DNA of 64,000 nt from Hydractinia symbiolongicarpus (Eukaryota; Cnidaria; Hydrozoa; Anthoathecata; Hydractiniidae). A program made the position numbers and the translations under genes. This document shows positions 1 through 28,978 of this stretch, piece after piece (position 1 is the stretch's first letter; each line of letters begins with the position of its first letter). Under the pieces are notes generated by a model, which saw only the letters and a list, made by a program, of their open reading frames with translations, had not been told where the DNA came from and ran no database searches. The DNA lies in contig NC_079878.1 in the NCBI RefSeq assembly GCF_029227915.1, positions 22,345,501 to 22,409,500 of the forward strand, given 5' to 3'.

Positions 1-503
1 TTTTTTAGTGGGGTGCACAAAAGTATGTGTAGCAATATTGCTTGCCTTAAGTTATTGTGCGGAAAATTTGATTTTGACCTATTTGCAGAAGTTTATGGTC
101 AAATAACATTCCTTTTTTTGTTTTGTTTTTAAAAAGAAGGGTATTAAATATGACAAGGATAAAATGTTAGTTAAGAATTATAAGTTGAATATTGCTGCCT
201 CTTTCCATTTTATTTTTTTTATCCATTTTGTGAAATATTTTGTTTGCAAAAAACGTTATTTCAACCAACTTCTCTTTAATTATAGCCGTATTCTGTCTGC
301 CTGTCTATGTGCAAAAAAAAAGTTGTGTTATGAAAACAAGGGGTGTGATATGTAAAATATAGATGAACCCATGGATTTATCCTTAAACTATTGACTAGTT
401 GTAATTTCAATTTTACATTTTGCTTTCAGGAAAGTTTCCACTTGCAATAGTTTTTTTTATTCGTCAAAACGATAGCTGTGTGGCAATGTGCCTAACTTAC
501 TTA

Positions 504-18173
<17,670 letters not shown>

Positions 18174-18599
18174 CTAAAAATTGAACATGAACAGTGCATT
18201 ACAAAATTAGCATAAAAACTGAAGCTCCCATATTGTTCATTCTGGCATGGCAAAATTATTCTAACAAATTCACATAAAAAACAAAAAAGCAAAATAGCAT
18301 TAAATCATTGTATTTTATTTTTTTTAACTCAACATCCATTTCGGTAAATATGTGATTTCCTTGATGATGGACTCATACAAAGAAGTAATTATAATCGCAC
18401 AGCAATATTTTAGGTATAGGTGTGCATTGAAACACATGCCTTAATAACATTGTGCACGCATTACGGGTGCAATCTTTAAAAATATAAATTTCACAGAAGT
18501 CAATAATAACAGGTGCAAAAATTTCTTAAATTATTCCAACTTGACTCTTATAACGAATTATAATCGTTGAGCATAAATCTGGACTTTTAAACACTAAAC

Positions 18600-19350
18600 A
18601 TGGTGTTTCTTGAGGCTCAGGCCTTGAACCTTTCTTACTTTCGCTTTACATAAATGATCTTGGTAATATAATTAAATACTCTGCTTTTAATTTTGCTGAC
18701 GACAGGAGTGTGTTATATGTTCAAATCACAGTCTTAAAAAATTAAAAAATAATAAATATTGATTTCAAATTTCTTATAAAAAAAGTTGAATGCAACCATA
18801 ATTTTCTTTAACATTGTTAAAACTTAAGCTAAGTGGAAGAAAAAAACACTATTTTATATAAGTCATGTTAACTCTCTTCACACATCATATTATTTTACTC
18901 TCACATGACGTATGGTTCTCAAGTATGGGTTATGCAAATAATGTCTACAAAATGTAATAAGATTGCCTGCTTAAAAAATCAGCTATTGGTATCATTACTT
19001 TTTCTTATTTTTTGACTTCTGTTCCAGCCTCTTTTTTATGCACCTACTGCTCTAAATTTTTTTAACATAATACTCATATACCGAACTTTAAATATATAGT
19101 ACCTTTCCTTTAAGCATTTAAAATGTTTCAGTCTAAAATATCAAAGATCAGCTCATGCAACAAGGGAGTCTAGCCTCCTCAAGAAACCTCTGGTTAGGAC
19201 TACATCTTTTGGTCTGAAATCAATTTGCTATATGTCTATTCTGTCATGTTGCACCTGGGAGAAGGTAACTACAGCAGTGCAAATTTTTAGATGTAATGTC
19301 TTTTTTCAATAATGGCTTTCCCACAATATTTATATCTCTCACAAAGTAGC
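18600..19350 (+). pseudogene. Decayed LINE reverse transcriptase remnant
   Basis: A broken reading of the plus strand gives LYINDLGNIIKYS followed shortly by FNFADDRSVLY, the reverse-transcriptase palm motif (YxDD-like, here FADD). About 450 bp on, ATRESSLLKKPLVRTT and FGLKSICYMS resemble the short C-terminal tail that follows the RT in jockey/CR1/L2-type non-LTR elements. Frameshifts and stops separate the pieces. The exact clade cannot be assigned. Confidence 0.6.
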
Positions 19351-19391
19351 CTGATTACAAGAAGTTCAGAGAAAGCAAAGTTAAACAGAAG

Positions 19392-19580
19392 CATATACAG
19401 ACAAAACAATCATATACAGACAAAACAAGCATATACAGACAAAACAAGCATATACAGACAAAACAAGCATATACAGACAAAACAAGCATATACAGACAAA
19501 ACAAGCATATACAGACAAAACAAGCATATACAGACAAAACAAGCATATACAGACAAAACAAGCATATACAGACAAAACAG
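19392..19580. repeat. 19-bp tandem repeat, about ten copies
   Basis: Ten near-identical copies of CATATACAGACAAAACAAG; the first has one change (AAT for AAG). Nineteen is not a multiple of three and the unit has no stop in any frame on either strand, so long spurious ORFs appear on both strands. No spacers are present, so this is not a CRISPR. Confidence 0.95.
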
Positions 19581-20284
19581 TATGTAAGAAAGCCGTTAAT
19601 GTTAGTACATGTGTAGCAAAAAAGCACATGTTAAACATTCTAGATGTGGCTACAGGTTTGCTGTGTAGATCAACTCGTCAGAGTATTTAACTTTCTGCAT
19701 TTCCTTTCAATTTGACATGACTCTGGATGAATGTATAGTATAATTTCCATATCATCTAATCACTTTGAAAATTTCACTTCTCTCAAAGATTACATTAAGG
19801 GTACTTATTTTTGCAAATACCTGCAAAAAAAATTTAAACCTCTCATAGACAAAAATTTATACTCGAATGAAATATTAGAAAATCACCCCTTCCAGGAAAT
19901 TAATACTCAAAAAAGGTGTCACTTGGAGTTGCAGTTCACGTTTTTAAAATACATGAGTGCACAGAAGTATCAGTCAATAATTATCACGTAATTTATTTTC
20001 TGTATCGACTTAGACATTTGGTACTATAATATTGTATATTTCTTTTTTAAAAACCTACAAATTTTATTATTTGTCTTAATTTCTTTTCATTTGCTGATTT
20101 GCGCAAAAATCAATACTTGCAACATACCATAAATTTACTTACTCACAAAGCTTTAAGATATCAAAAATCTGCTAATATAAAGACACCAGTGAAAAAAGAG
20201 AACACTTTTAGGGTACACTTCAGACACAAAAAAATTTTTAAAAATATCAATGTGGAGTAAAGACTAAACTAACAATACAATACT

Positions 20285-20361
20285 GGAAATAATAGACAGG
20301 GTGTATCCCTCAATATTAGTGAGGCTAGCCATGTAAAATAAGCACATCTATCTATCATCTA
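20285..20361 (+). repeat. SINE 3' tail fragment
   Basis: Matches the last 75 bases of the SINE at 25106-25455: GAAATAATAGACAGGGT, then GAGGCTAGCCATGTAAAATA, then a CTAT-rich end. The tRNA-like head and central core are absent, consistent with 5' truncation on insertion. Confidence 0.75.
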
Positions 20362-22503
20362 CAAGTCTGTGTACGTACAATCACAAATACTTTTACCTGT
20401 CTGATGTGCTTGCCATCATTTATTTCAGCAAGGTGGTCAACCAAGTTTCATTTTGTTATCAATTACATTGCATAAATTATCTTTTCTAAAAATATAGTAA
20501 ATAATAATAACAAGTTATATGTCACAAAACACTTCAGTCTTTAAATAAACAAGATTTTGTATGATATTTCTTAGACAGTATAAATTAACTGTCTAATTTT
20601 GATGCTACATGTAACATACTTTAATTTATGTATGTGAAGTGAATTGCCACGCAACATTCTGTTTTTGGGATAAGTAATCAAGATAATGACTATCAAAACA
20701 AAAGAAACATTGTTTTAATGGATAGATACAATAAAAAATGTCCTTCTTCACTTGCTTTAAAAAAACTCTGTTTGGCCTATGTGGGTTTTCTTTAAAAGTC
20801 AAGAAGTACTAATCCATATTCTTGATTAATCATTTTTTACTATATTCTTAATTCATCATTCTTAGTATAGTATAGTATAGTGTATTTTGACAATAATTTC
20901 AGGTTACAACAACCTCTAGGGTCAGCTCATAATAAATAGATAAAAAAAAAAAAAACAGAAAATAAAAATAATTAAATAATAAACTCCCTGGACAAGAATG
21001 GAAGCTCAGTAAAGAACATGGATAAGATTTGAATAAACCCTATAGCAGCTACCTAAAAGCAATTGAACAAGGAGGCTTCTCAGTCAATTGATGAATCTGA
21101 CTTTCAAGCTTTGTGCTGGAATAAACTATGGGGGGGTGCTCTTTAATGGCTTGCTGTACATATAGAAAATGTTGCAAACGGCAGACGTAAAAATAAAAGC
21201 TAATAATGACCATTAAAGTATTTCCCAATATTGGTTTTAAAAACAGGAAACCTTGCGTCAAAACTGGTCAACAAATGCAACATTGCTTATGCTGTACCCA
21301 TTACCATATAATGTACAAATTAGGAAAATTAATATTCCAGACATGATTACAGAATCGTACAACAGCACATCGATCACAACTCATCATCCAAAATTAACAA
21401 CATTTCAAGAGCATTAATTCATAATTTACACATATATGTGGCTAGCCTAACTTATCAAAATATAATATCCTGTCCAATATCATCAAAGACAGTGTGGACT
21501 GCATAAATTCTAATTTGAATTACTTAGTATACAATATTGAAATTTCTGATCTACAACAACTTGGGTCGGAAATAAACCTATTTTATTTAGGACATATGGC
21601 TAACCTTTAGTTTATGACTAAACTTTAAATTACAAAAAAGAGTTATTCCTTGTATTATCCATTATATTATACATAGTTATCTTTTCAGACTTGATGTTCT
21701 TTGTAATTTTTGGTTAAGCTTGAGTTCTTTACAGCCTTTAGCGAAAAGGCATGGCCTAAGTTTAAGCCTGACCAAAGTTTGGTAAGTGAAAATTGTCATT
21801 TCTAGCCTGTTACAAAGTCAAAAACAAAAAAATGTCACAAAAGCCTCCTTGATTTTAGGGAGTATTTTTTTATTCATCAAAGCATGCAACAATACAACAT
21901 TATATATGCATTAAAAATAAGATTACAAAGATTGGGTATGTTTGCACACAGGGGCTTAAAATTAGTAGCAGTTGGTAAAAGGAGAAAAATTCATAGCGTG
22001 ATATTCCAACGTTGTTTTTAAATAAAAACAACTGACTGCAAAACAAAATATAAATTGAGGATGTATTTGTTACAATGCAAACCCATCTTAATATTTATCT
22101 CACATATTGAAATATTAAAAAATGACAGCAAACAAATTTGGCAGTTTTTTCTACAATACTTTCATTTCTGAGAAACTATTATTTTATCTATATATAGCTT
22201 ATCTGTCTTTGAAATTTGTCTTTTTTATTGAGCTGCTGTCGTGAATATGCAACACCGATAGGGGGAAAAAACAAGAATTTTCAAGCATTACATAAAATCT
22301 TAACACAGATACATACTTTTAAAGAACAAACACTCTGAGTAAGCATAAAAACTGCAATGCAGATACTTCCTTTAAAAAAAATCTTATCAAAAAATCATAT
22401 GAATATATGAAGACTGCAATGCAGATGCAATTTAAAGAATAAGAATTTCTTGAGCAACATATAAAAGCTGCAAAGAAGATACATGGAGTGGATGCATATT
22501 TCA

Positions 22504-23927
22504 TCTATTATAATAATACGCTAAGAGTGTCTGTCTGTCTGTGATAGGCAAAGTGGATGTGTCTATTTTTCTTTGATGTTGACGAAAAATGCATGCCTAA
22601 TGTGTTCAAATTTCTGATGTTACGGCGTGACATCAATAATACTACGTCAATATCTTATATATTAATGAAGCCATTACTGTGCACCTAAAACTTTGAGGAC
22701 AAATAACTTGGAAACAAGGTGGTGACATCAATGATTTTTCACCCCATGGGTAACTAGGTGTTAATCTTTCATTCTAGGCGATTACTAATAAGAATCAATT
22801 AGTGGTGAGGTTTACTTGTGTTGAACCAATCTTGCTGGTAAAATCATTGTGTTTAGAATAGTGGTGTATATTGTGTTGTGTATAAATCAATTGGGTTTAT
22901 TCGGTGTTGTGTTATTAGGAGAACTGTGAAGATAACCTACAGGTTAGTCATACATATATTGTGAGTTTAACACTAGGGACCACCTAGGACCAATTTTGGT
23001 AAATTTCCTAAACTTGTGCCCCTAAATCAGTTTCGGAATGGACGGATTAATGACGTCCTCAAGAAACCTTCAAACCCTTATATCTCTGCAACCGTTTGTC
23101 AAAAGTACATCCTACATATACATTTTTTTGATCAGCGTTTAAAGATCTATACGATAAAGGCAACAGGTATACAAATTTTTAAAAAAAATTTTTTAATGTT
23201 GTGACAGGTCTTTGCTGACGTGAGCAAAATTTTTAATCCCTGATATCCTTAGGTGTTTGTCGAGAACATATGATCCTGTATATTATTTTGACCAGAGTTC
23301 AACCTCTACAGATTACCTTGAATGTTAAATCTTCTGACGTTACAGCGCAACATCAATATCTACTTTAATGTCAATATCTAAATTAATTAAAGAAGCCATT
23401 ACAGTGCATTTAACACTTTAAGGCCAAATAACTTGGGAACAAGGTGGTGACGTCAGTCATCTTTTACTGCGTGGGTTACCAGGGACCACCTGGGACCAAC
23501 CTGGGTAAGTTTTCCAAACCTGGCTTCCTGAATCTATTTCAAAATGGACGGGTTGATCATGAAAAAATTTTAAACCCCAATATCACTGCAATCATTTGTC
23601 AAAAGTACATGATCTGCTCCTATACATTTTCTTGATCAGCGTTTCAAGATCTAGACGATGAAGACAAATTTTTTCGTATACATATTTGTTGTCTTTAAAC
23701 TCTTATATATATCTCGTATAGTTCGTCCAAAACATATAATCCTATACATTATTTTAATCAGCTATTCAAGCTCTACACAATAGAGGCAACAAGTAAACAA
23801 ATTTCTAAAAAAGAATATTTTGTGTCATGACGGGTCCTTGCTGACCTCATTAAATCTTAAATAATGGTTCTTTTTCACTTTTATCCTGTCTAAGTGGATT
23901 TTTTTCACGGGCTTTTCACAGACTAGT
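22504..23927 (+). mobile_element. Helitron-like element, longer copy with internal duplication
   Basis: Begins TC after an A (TCTATTATAATAATACGC) and ends GACTAGT before a T, with a GTGGATTTTTTTCACGGGC hairpin-like segment upstream of the end. Two successive similar blocks of about 400-450 bp (around 22660-23170 and 23330-23660) share CATCCTACATATACATTTT-like and GATCAGCGTTT text. This makes it about twice the length of the 6903-7626 copy. No transposase is encoded. Confidence 0.68.
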
Positions 23928-25105
23928 TTTAAATAATTAATTACAGAAATTTTAAAAGTTGGCAGTTTATTATTATTTTTTTGGATGATATTCCATAAGT
24001 TTCAATTTTTATATACGTTTCTAAGTTGACTAGACTTTAGACTAAACTTTAATCTTTCTACTAAATAAAATTCTGGCTCATTGCCTTTGTGAATCAATTC
24101 AATGACTTTATATATATACTTGGTTACTCATTTTTCGCCCCTTAAATGAAAACATTACATTGCAACAAAGCCACAAAGAGTAAAGCCACGTAACAGTAAA
24201 GCCACAAAAACATAAAGCCACAAATCTGTGAAGACACACAGTTGTGAAGATCTGTAATCCATGAAGTTATGAAGCCACTGGTACTGACTGAGATGTTGAA
24301 AAGTTACTTTGGTCTAAATTCTGAAACATCCTAAAGTTGTTCCCTAAAGTTTAACTGTTGTCAATGACCAGTTGCTGTTTTTATAAGAACGATCCTTATG
24401 TTGCTTATAAAGTTGCTTACTGACTTCAAACCTCTGTATTCTTGTAAAGGGGGCTACTTTTTTATCATCTTCATCCACAAACCAAACAGCACTGTTTTCT
24501 GAATGATCATTGTGAGCTAGCAAAACCTTACATATCTCTTTATCAAATAGGGCCTACAAGCTAGGCTGCAGGAAAAAGCATGTGCTTCTTTGCTTCTAAC
24601 TAAGGTCTATTGTAAAACAGAATACATGAAAACACGTGTGGGTTGTTGGTGGGATTAGCATGAAATTTTGGATATTATATTGGATAAGAGTTTGAGAGCA
24701 GTTTTTAGTCGATTAAGATAATAATAAAACTGTTAAAGAATAAGCAAAATACAAAGATCGCGTTTCAATTTAAATAAAAGATAATGATAATCAATTTTTT
24801 AAATAAAGATTTCTGCACGAGCGTATGTTTACAGTTCATTTGAGGTTGCCTTGGCGCCGTTTGACTTGATTGCTCGTTTGTGCTTGTACCGCGTTGGCGC
24901 GCGCCTTAACGTACGCCACAGGGGAGGGCGGTTAATGCGATAGCGATCACACAAAATCATTCTGCAGTACGCAAAGCCTAAAAAACGTTTAGGACGAGAT
25001 TGACAAAAACAGGAAAGTAATTTAAATTAAACAAGAGAATTAGACGTGACAGCAAAAAGATAACATTAACGTGTGAGAGTGGAGAGGGGAGCAATAAACG
25101 TTCGT

Positions 25106-25455
25106 GGCGCCGTAGATTAGTGGTTATAGCTCTCGTACTCTGTGCGGGAGACCGGGGTTCGATTCCTCTTGACGGCGATTCAACATGGGCGAGTGAATGT
25201 TACCATAGCCCCGGGTTAACCCAAGCCATGTGAGGGAAATTGGGAAGATGGCACACTGTGTGGGCCGTTGGATGTTGCCGGGAGTTGTCTAGTAGAGCGC
25301 GGGCTCTAATTGGGTCTGCGTAGCTCAAAATGAGCATTAAATACTCTAGGACTCTCCATCTACGCCATGGCCCCTCCTTGAAATAATAGACAGGGTATAT
25401 CTCTCGATATTTGTGAGGCTAGCCATGTAAAATATGCACATCTATCTATCTATCT
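25106..25455 (+). mobile_element. tRNA-derived SINE, full-length copy
   Basis: The first 73 bases look like a tRNA: an A box (TAGATTAGTGG) and a B box (GGTTCGATTCC) at normal spacing, with CGCCGT and ACGGCG able to pair at the ends. They are followed by a central core (CGGGTTAACCCAAGCCATGT) and a 3' part ending in an ATCT microsatellite. Related copies lie at 40649-40968 (reverse) and 20285-20361 (tail only). Pol III A and B boxes would act as the internal promoter. The body after the tRNA head argues against a real tRNA gene. Confidence 0.85.
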
Positions 25456-25589
25456 TCGCAGGCTCATTCAGCCTTGTTCCCAGGGTTTTTTGACTTTTTT
25501 ATCGAGGCTAACGGCTGGCTTTAACTACAATAATGCGGGCTCTCATGTTATGTTAGGAACGAGGCTGAGAAGAAGAATCAATACAACGA

Positions 25590-25815
25590 AAGAGTATTGG
25601 AAGTTGAGAACGGATGCTTCACACCGTTGGTATTCTCGATTTATGGCGGAATGGGTCAAGAGTGTCAAACATTCTACCATCGATTAGCTGAAGACATCGC
25701 AGCGAAAAAAACCTGGGCAATGTGATATCGTGGATCCGGACGAAACTGAGTTTTTCACTGCTGAGATTGTGCCTATTGTGAAATAGAGGCTCCCGTACGG
25801 CAAATGTCAGGTCAG
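25590..25815 (+). pseudogene. Frameshifted retroelement C-terminal remnant
   Basis: Reading across frames on the plus strand gives YGGMGQECQTFYHRLAEDIA and then ISWIRTKLSFSLLRLCLL. From memory this pairing resembles a conserved C-terminal segment of cnidarian reverse-transcriptase-type retroelement proteins. At least one frameshift and a stop interrupt it, and no larger ORF remains. Family name not assigned. Confidence 0.45.
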
Positions 25816-26067
25816 AGAATGTGAAAGAAAATTTGCAGATTTATTTATCATTTTATCCTCGTGATTTTTGTTCTCTAGTGAGATGCAGCAACGAGGATAT
25901 AATATCCTTTACATATTAATATATCAAATGACTTTGTAAGTCAGTTTACTTTTTTACATTTTTACAAAGTTGCAAAATACGGTGATAAAGAAAAAGTTGA
26001 AGGCTGTGAAGAAAGTATAGAAAAATAGTTTATATACAAAATGCAAGCTAAAATTTTATCCGACGAT

Positions 26068-28978
26068 TCAATCTGATGCGTCTTTGATGTTATCGAAAAT
26101 ACTCGAAGTCAAGTATCGGTGGTAATTCTTATAGTTAATGTTGTTTCGAATTTGGTAAAGATTATGCAAATCATCAAGCGATTGCCTTCGAAATGCTAAA
26201 CATTTACTGATACCCCAGAAATCAACACAAAAGGTTGCCGCCCCACAACACTGTTCATCATGACCTTTATCACATAAAGATGATTCGGGTAGACATTTCC
26301 CAGTTGGAATATGTTTGGCAATTGGATACAAGGCTGGTCTGATGCGTCCATCTGGAAGTTTTTCAGCATGGTTGTAGTTCCATGGGATGACTCCTGGCTG
26401 TGGGATAAATACCTGTTGTGGTTGTTGAAGTGGCGGTGATTGTGGTTGTTGCATTGGTGGTGATTGTGGTTGTTGAAGTGGCGGTGGTTGTGGCTGTTGC
26501 GGCTGAAAATACTGATACTGATAGGGCTGATACGGCGGGTACTGATATGGCTGTGGTGGAGGACGAGAAACGGTAACGTTTATTACCTGTAAAATGAAAA
26601 TATGTGAGTAGTTAAAAGATAAAGAATAAAGACATCAGTCAAGCATGTGTGAGAATTAATCGTGGCTTGCCTTACTACCTTTTATTCACATAAGGGACCA
26701 AAAATTCATCGTATTAGTCGTTAATGCATCAAAAAAAGCAAATAACATGTCTTTTTATGAAGTAAACACGAAAGAACTTTTACATTTTATATGGAATTCA
26801 AAAATAACCGCTATATTGTGCTATGGTTTCAACCGCAAAATTTTAAATCGCAAAAATATAAAAAATTCAACCGCGACATAAATTTTGTGATATGCTTTAG
26901 TTTTTTTGAACTGATCGTGCGCGAAGTATTACAAAAAAATGCATAAAGTAGTATTTCAAAGTAGCGAAAAATGTTTTGATATTCAATGAGAAATTCCAAC
27001 CCTTAATTAGTGCAATAATTTTTAGACTAAAATTAATTTTTAGTTAACTGCGAAAATTAATTCCTGTGAAATCTATTGAATTTGGCCAATAGCGAAAATG
27101 CAAAAATTTTTGTGTTTTTTTCGAAAAGCAAAATTCTCATCCCACGAAAATTTCTGTAAATACAGAACTCTTCATTGCCCAGCGTACCAAGTTGCAATTT
27201 TGAATATTCCATTAATACTGTAACTTATAGAGTAATTTATTTATTCCTAACCTCTTGTGGAGAATCTATGTCCTCTTCATTTTCTTTATTTTCATCTTCC
27301 TCCTCGTCCTTTTTCTTCTTCATTTGAGCTGCCTTAATTTTCCTCTTCTCAGCAGATATGCCTAAAATTTTACGACTAACATCTGGAATTATATTGCTCT
27401 CTTTCTTTAAAGACAAACTTTTAGACTTTTTCGGGTCCTGCAGTTTTTTGACGCTTTTTAGTTGCTTTGAATGATGCTCATCTTTGATAACAACTTTCGG
27501 TTGCATAGCTCCTTTGAGAAATGTCATCCAAGTCGGAGCTGAGCTGCCCTGTTTGATAGCATCTATAGCTTTGTAACCTGTCCATTTCATTGTCACCTTC
27601 GATAGATCATTCAACAGAGAATTGTTTCTATATTTGGAAGACAGTAAATTATAATCATTTTTCCCGCCATTTTTGGCACTACTGGCAAACCCTTTCCACG
27701 CTCTTTTGCTTTCACGGAAATTAGAATTATATGGAACTTGCTTTGATCTGTAAAATACACTGTCTTGTACGTCTTGTTTTTTTCTACCTAGAACGTTATT
27801 CACAGCTGTTGCAATTTTCAATGGGATTTTTATAAAAGAATTGAACGATTTAACGGCCGGTTTGTTATTAAACGGCACACTGGTTATTTGCCGAGAAGTA
27901 GAATCGGCTATAGCAAACCTGCTTGCAACAGGGGCGTTATATTTGTTAAGATTCACAGAAACGCCGCGGGACATAGCCTCAATTCTCATTTCCATATTAC
28001 TTTGAGGCGTTTTTCCTGAGCGTAAAGATTTAGCTAACCTCACAGCTTGATCGCGTGATAATTGATTTCGCTTCCCGTTGGCGCCTTCTATGATATGAGC
28101 ACTGTTGGGCTCGATTATCTGCTTTCCGTTGGTGGCTTCGATATAAGCACTGTTTGGCTCGATTATCGGCTTATCGTTGGCGGCTTCTATGATATGAGCG
28201 CTGTTGGGATCGATCATCTGCTTAATTTTATTCAAAGCTATAATCTCGTTCACGCTTAGTGGAGTGACGTCATTACGTTTATTTATGTCTGATTTCTTGG
28301 ATAATTCATGTGTTGACATGTAGTTTTTTGTATGTATAAAATCACGATAGAACAACGGGTTGATTAGACGTTCCATTTGCACTTGAAGAGCAGAATTACT
28401 ATTGGTATGGTCTTTTAAATTCTGTTTCTTCGAGTCATCAACAATGTTGGGGATATTGGACTTTCGGATTGGGTAATTCGTATGTACTTCGTCACCAAGA
28501 TCACCAAATAACGAAACTTGTTCGTCATGTCTGAATGTGTCCTAAAATGTTAGAAAGAGCTTAATTTGTTGTTAGAATAAGGAGACATCTTATAAAAAAT
28601 TTTTGGAGTTAGACTCGTTTTTTAAATTTCTTTATCCTTCTCGGTGTCTCGTACAAAATAAAATTATTTTTGCCATGAGAGAATGGGAATCACGTGACAT
28701 AATGACATGTTCACATGCAAAAAAATATTTCGCTAAGCCCCCCTAATAACCTCCCCTCTACTCCCCACCCCATCTACCCCCATAACTTAAAGAAGTCTTT
28801 TTTCCTGATAAAATTGTTAAATGTTTTTGGGTTTTATAAATCACCACCACCCAAAATAAGAACCGAATTCTAATAATACTGATAAAAATCATACCTCAAA
28901 TATATATTCTTTAAAAGTTGCACATAATATAAATAACATTAAATAGTGTGTGTAAAAACATTGTATATGTGGACGCAT
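26068..28978 (-). CDS. Unrecognised secreted protein with C-terminal six-cysteine knottin-like module
   Basis: Three exons, all joined in phase 0: 28895-28978, 27252-28541, 26068-26586; 630 aa. Exon 1 encodes 28 residues starting at ATG 28978 with a hydrophobic core (YLMLFILCAT) like a signal peptide. Residues about 137-186 are three imperfect 17-19-residue repeats (IIEPNSAHIIE type). The long middle part is basic and ends in a Lys/Glu-rich stretch around 420-458. Then comes a Pro/Gln/Tyr-rich segment (about 465-515), and Cys at 556, 563, 571, 572, 578 and 587. The spacing C-x6-C-x7-CC-x5-C-x8-C fits the inhibitor cystine knot pattern. Extracellular location is inferred. I do not recognise the protein. 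Knottins serve many roles, so no activity is claimed. Confidence 0.78.

Larger units (their letters stand above)
18174..26067. other. Intergenic region between dynein 5' part and the secreted-protein gene
   Basis: About 7.9 kb holding the LINE remnant, the 19-bp array, the SINE fragment, the Helitron-like copy, a full SINE and a second retroelement remnant, each listed separately. The missing dynein start exon is expected here or just upstream of 18173 but was not identified. A more GC-rich patch with several CpGs at 24850-24960 stands out from its AT-rich surroundings; no function can be assigned. Confidence 0.5.

Noticed and set aside
18330-18360. First exon of the dynein gene
   Set aside because: An ATG is present on the minus strand but no open frame joins to the phase of the 18110-18173 exon with a credible donor.
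19392-19580. CRISPR array
   Set aside because: Units are directly adjacent with no unique spacers, and the genome is eukaryotic.
19312-19638. Protein-coding genes (91, 90 and 85 codons on both strands)
   Set aside because: All come from the 19-bp array being stop-free in every frame; there is no sequence complexity outside the repeat.
25106-25178. tRNA gene
   Set aside because: A and B boxes are good, but the sequence continues into a repeated SINE body found elsewhere in the window, pairing is imperfect, and the reading as a SINE head explains it better.
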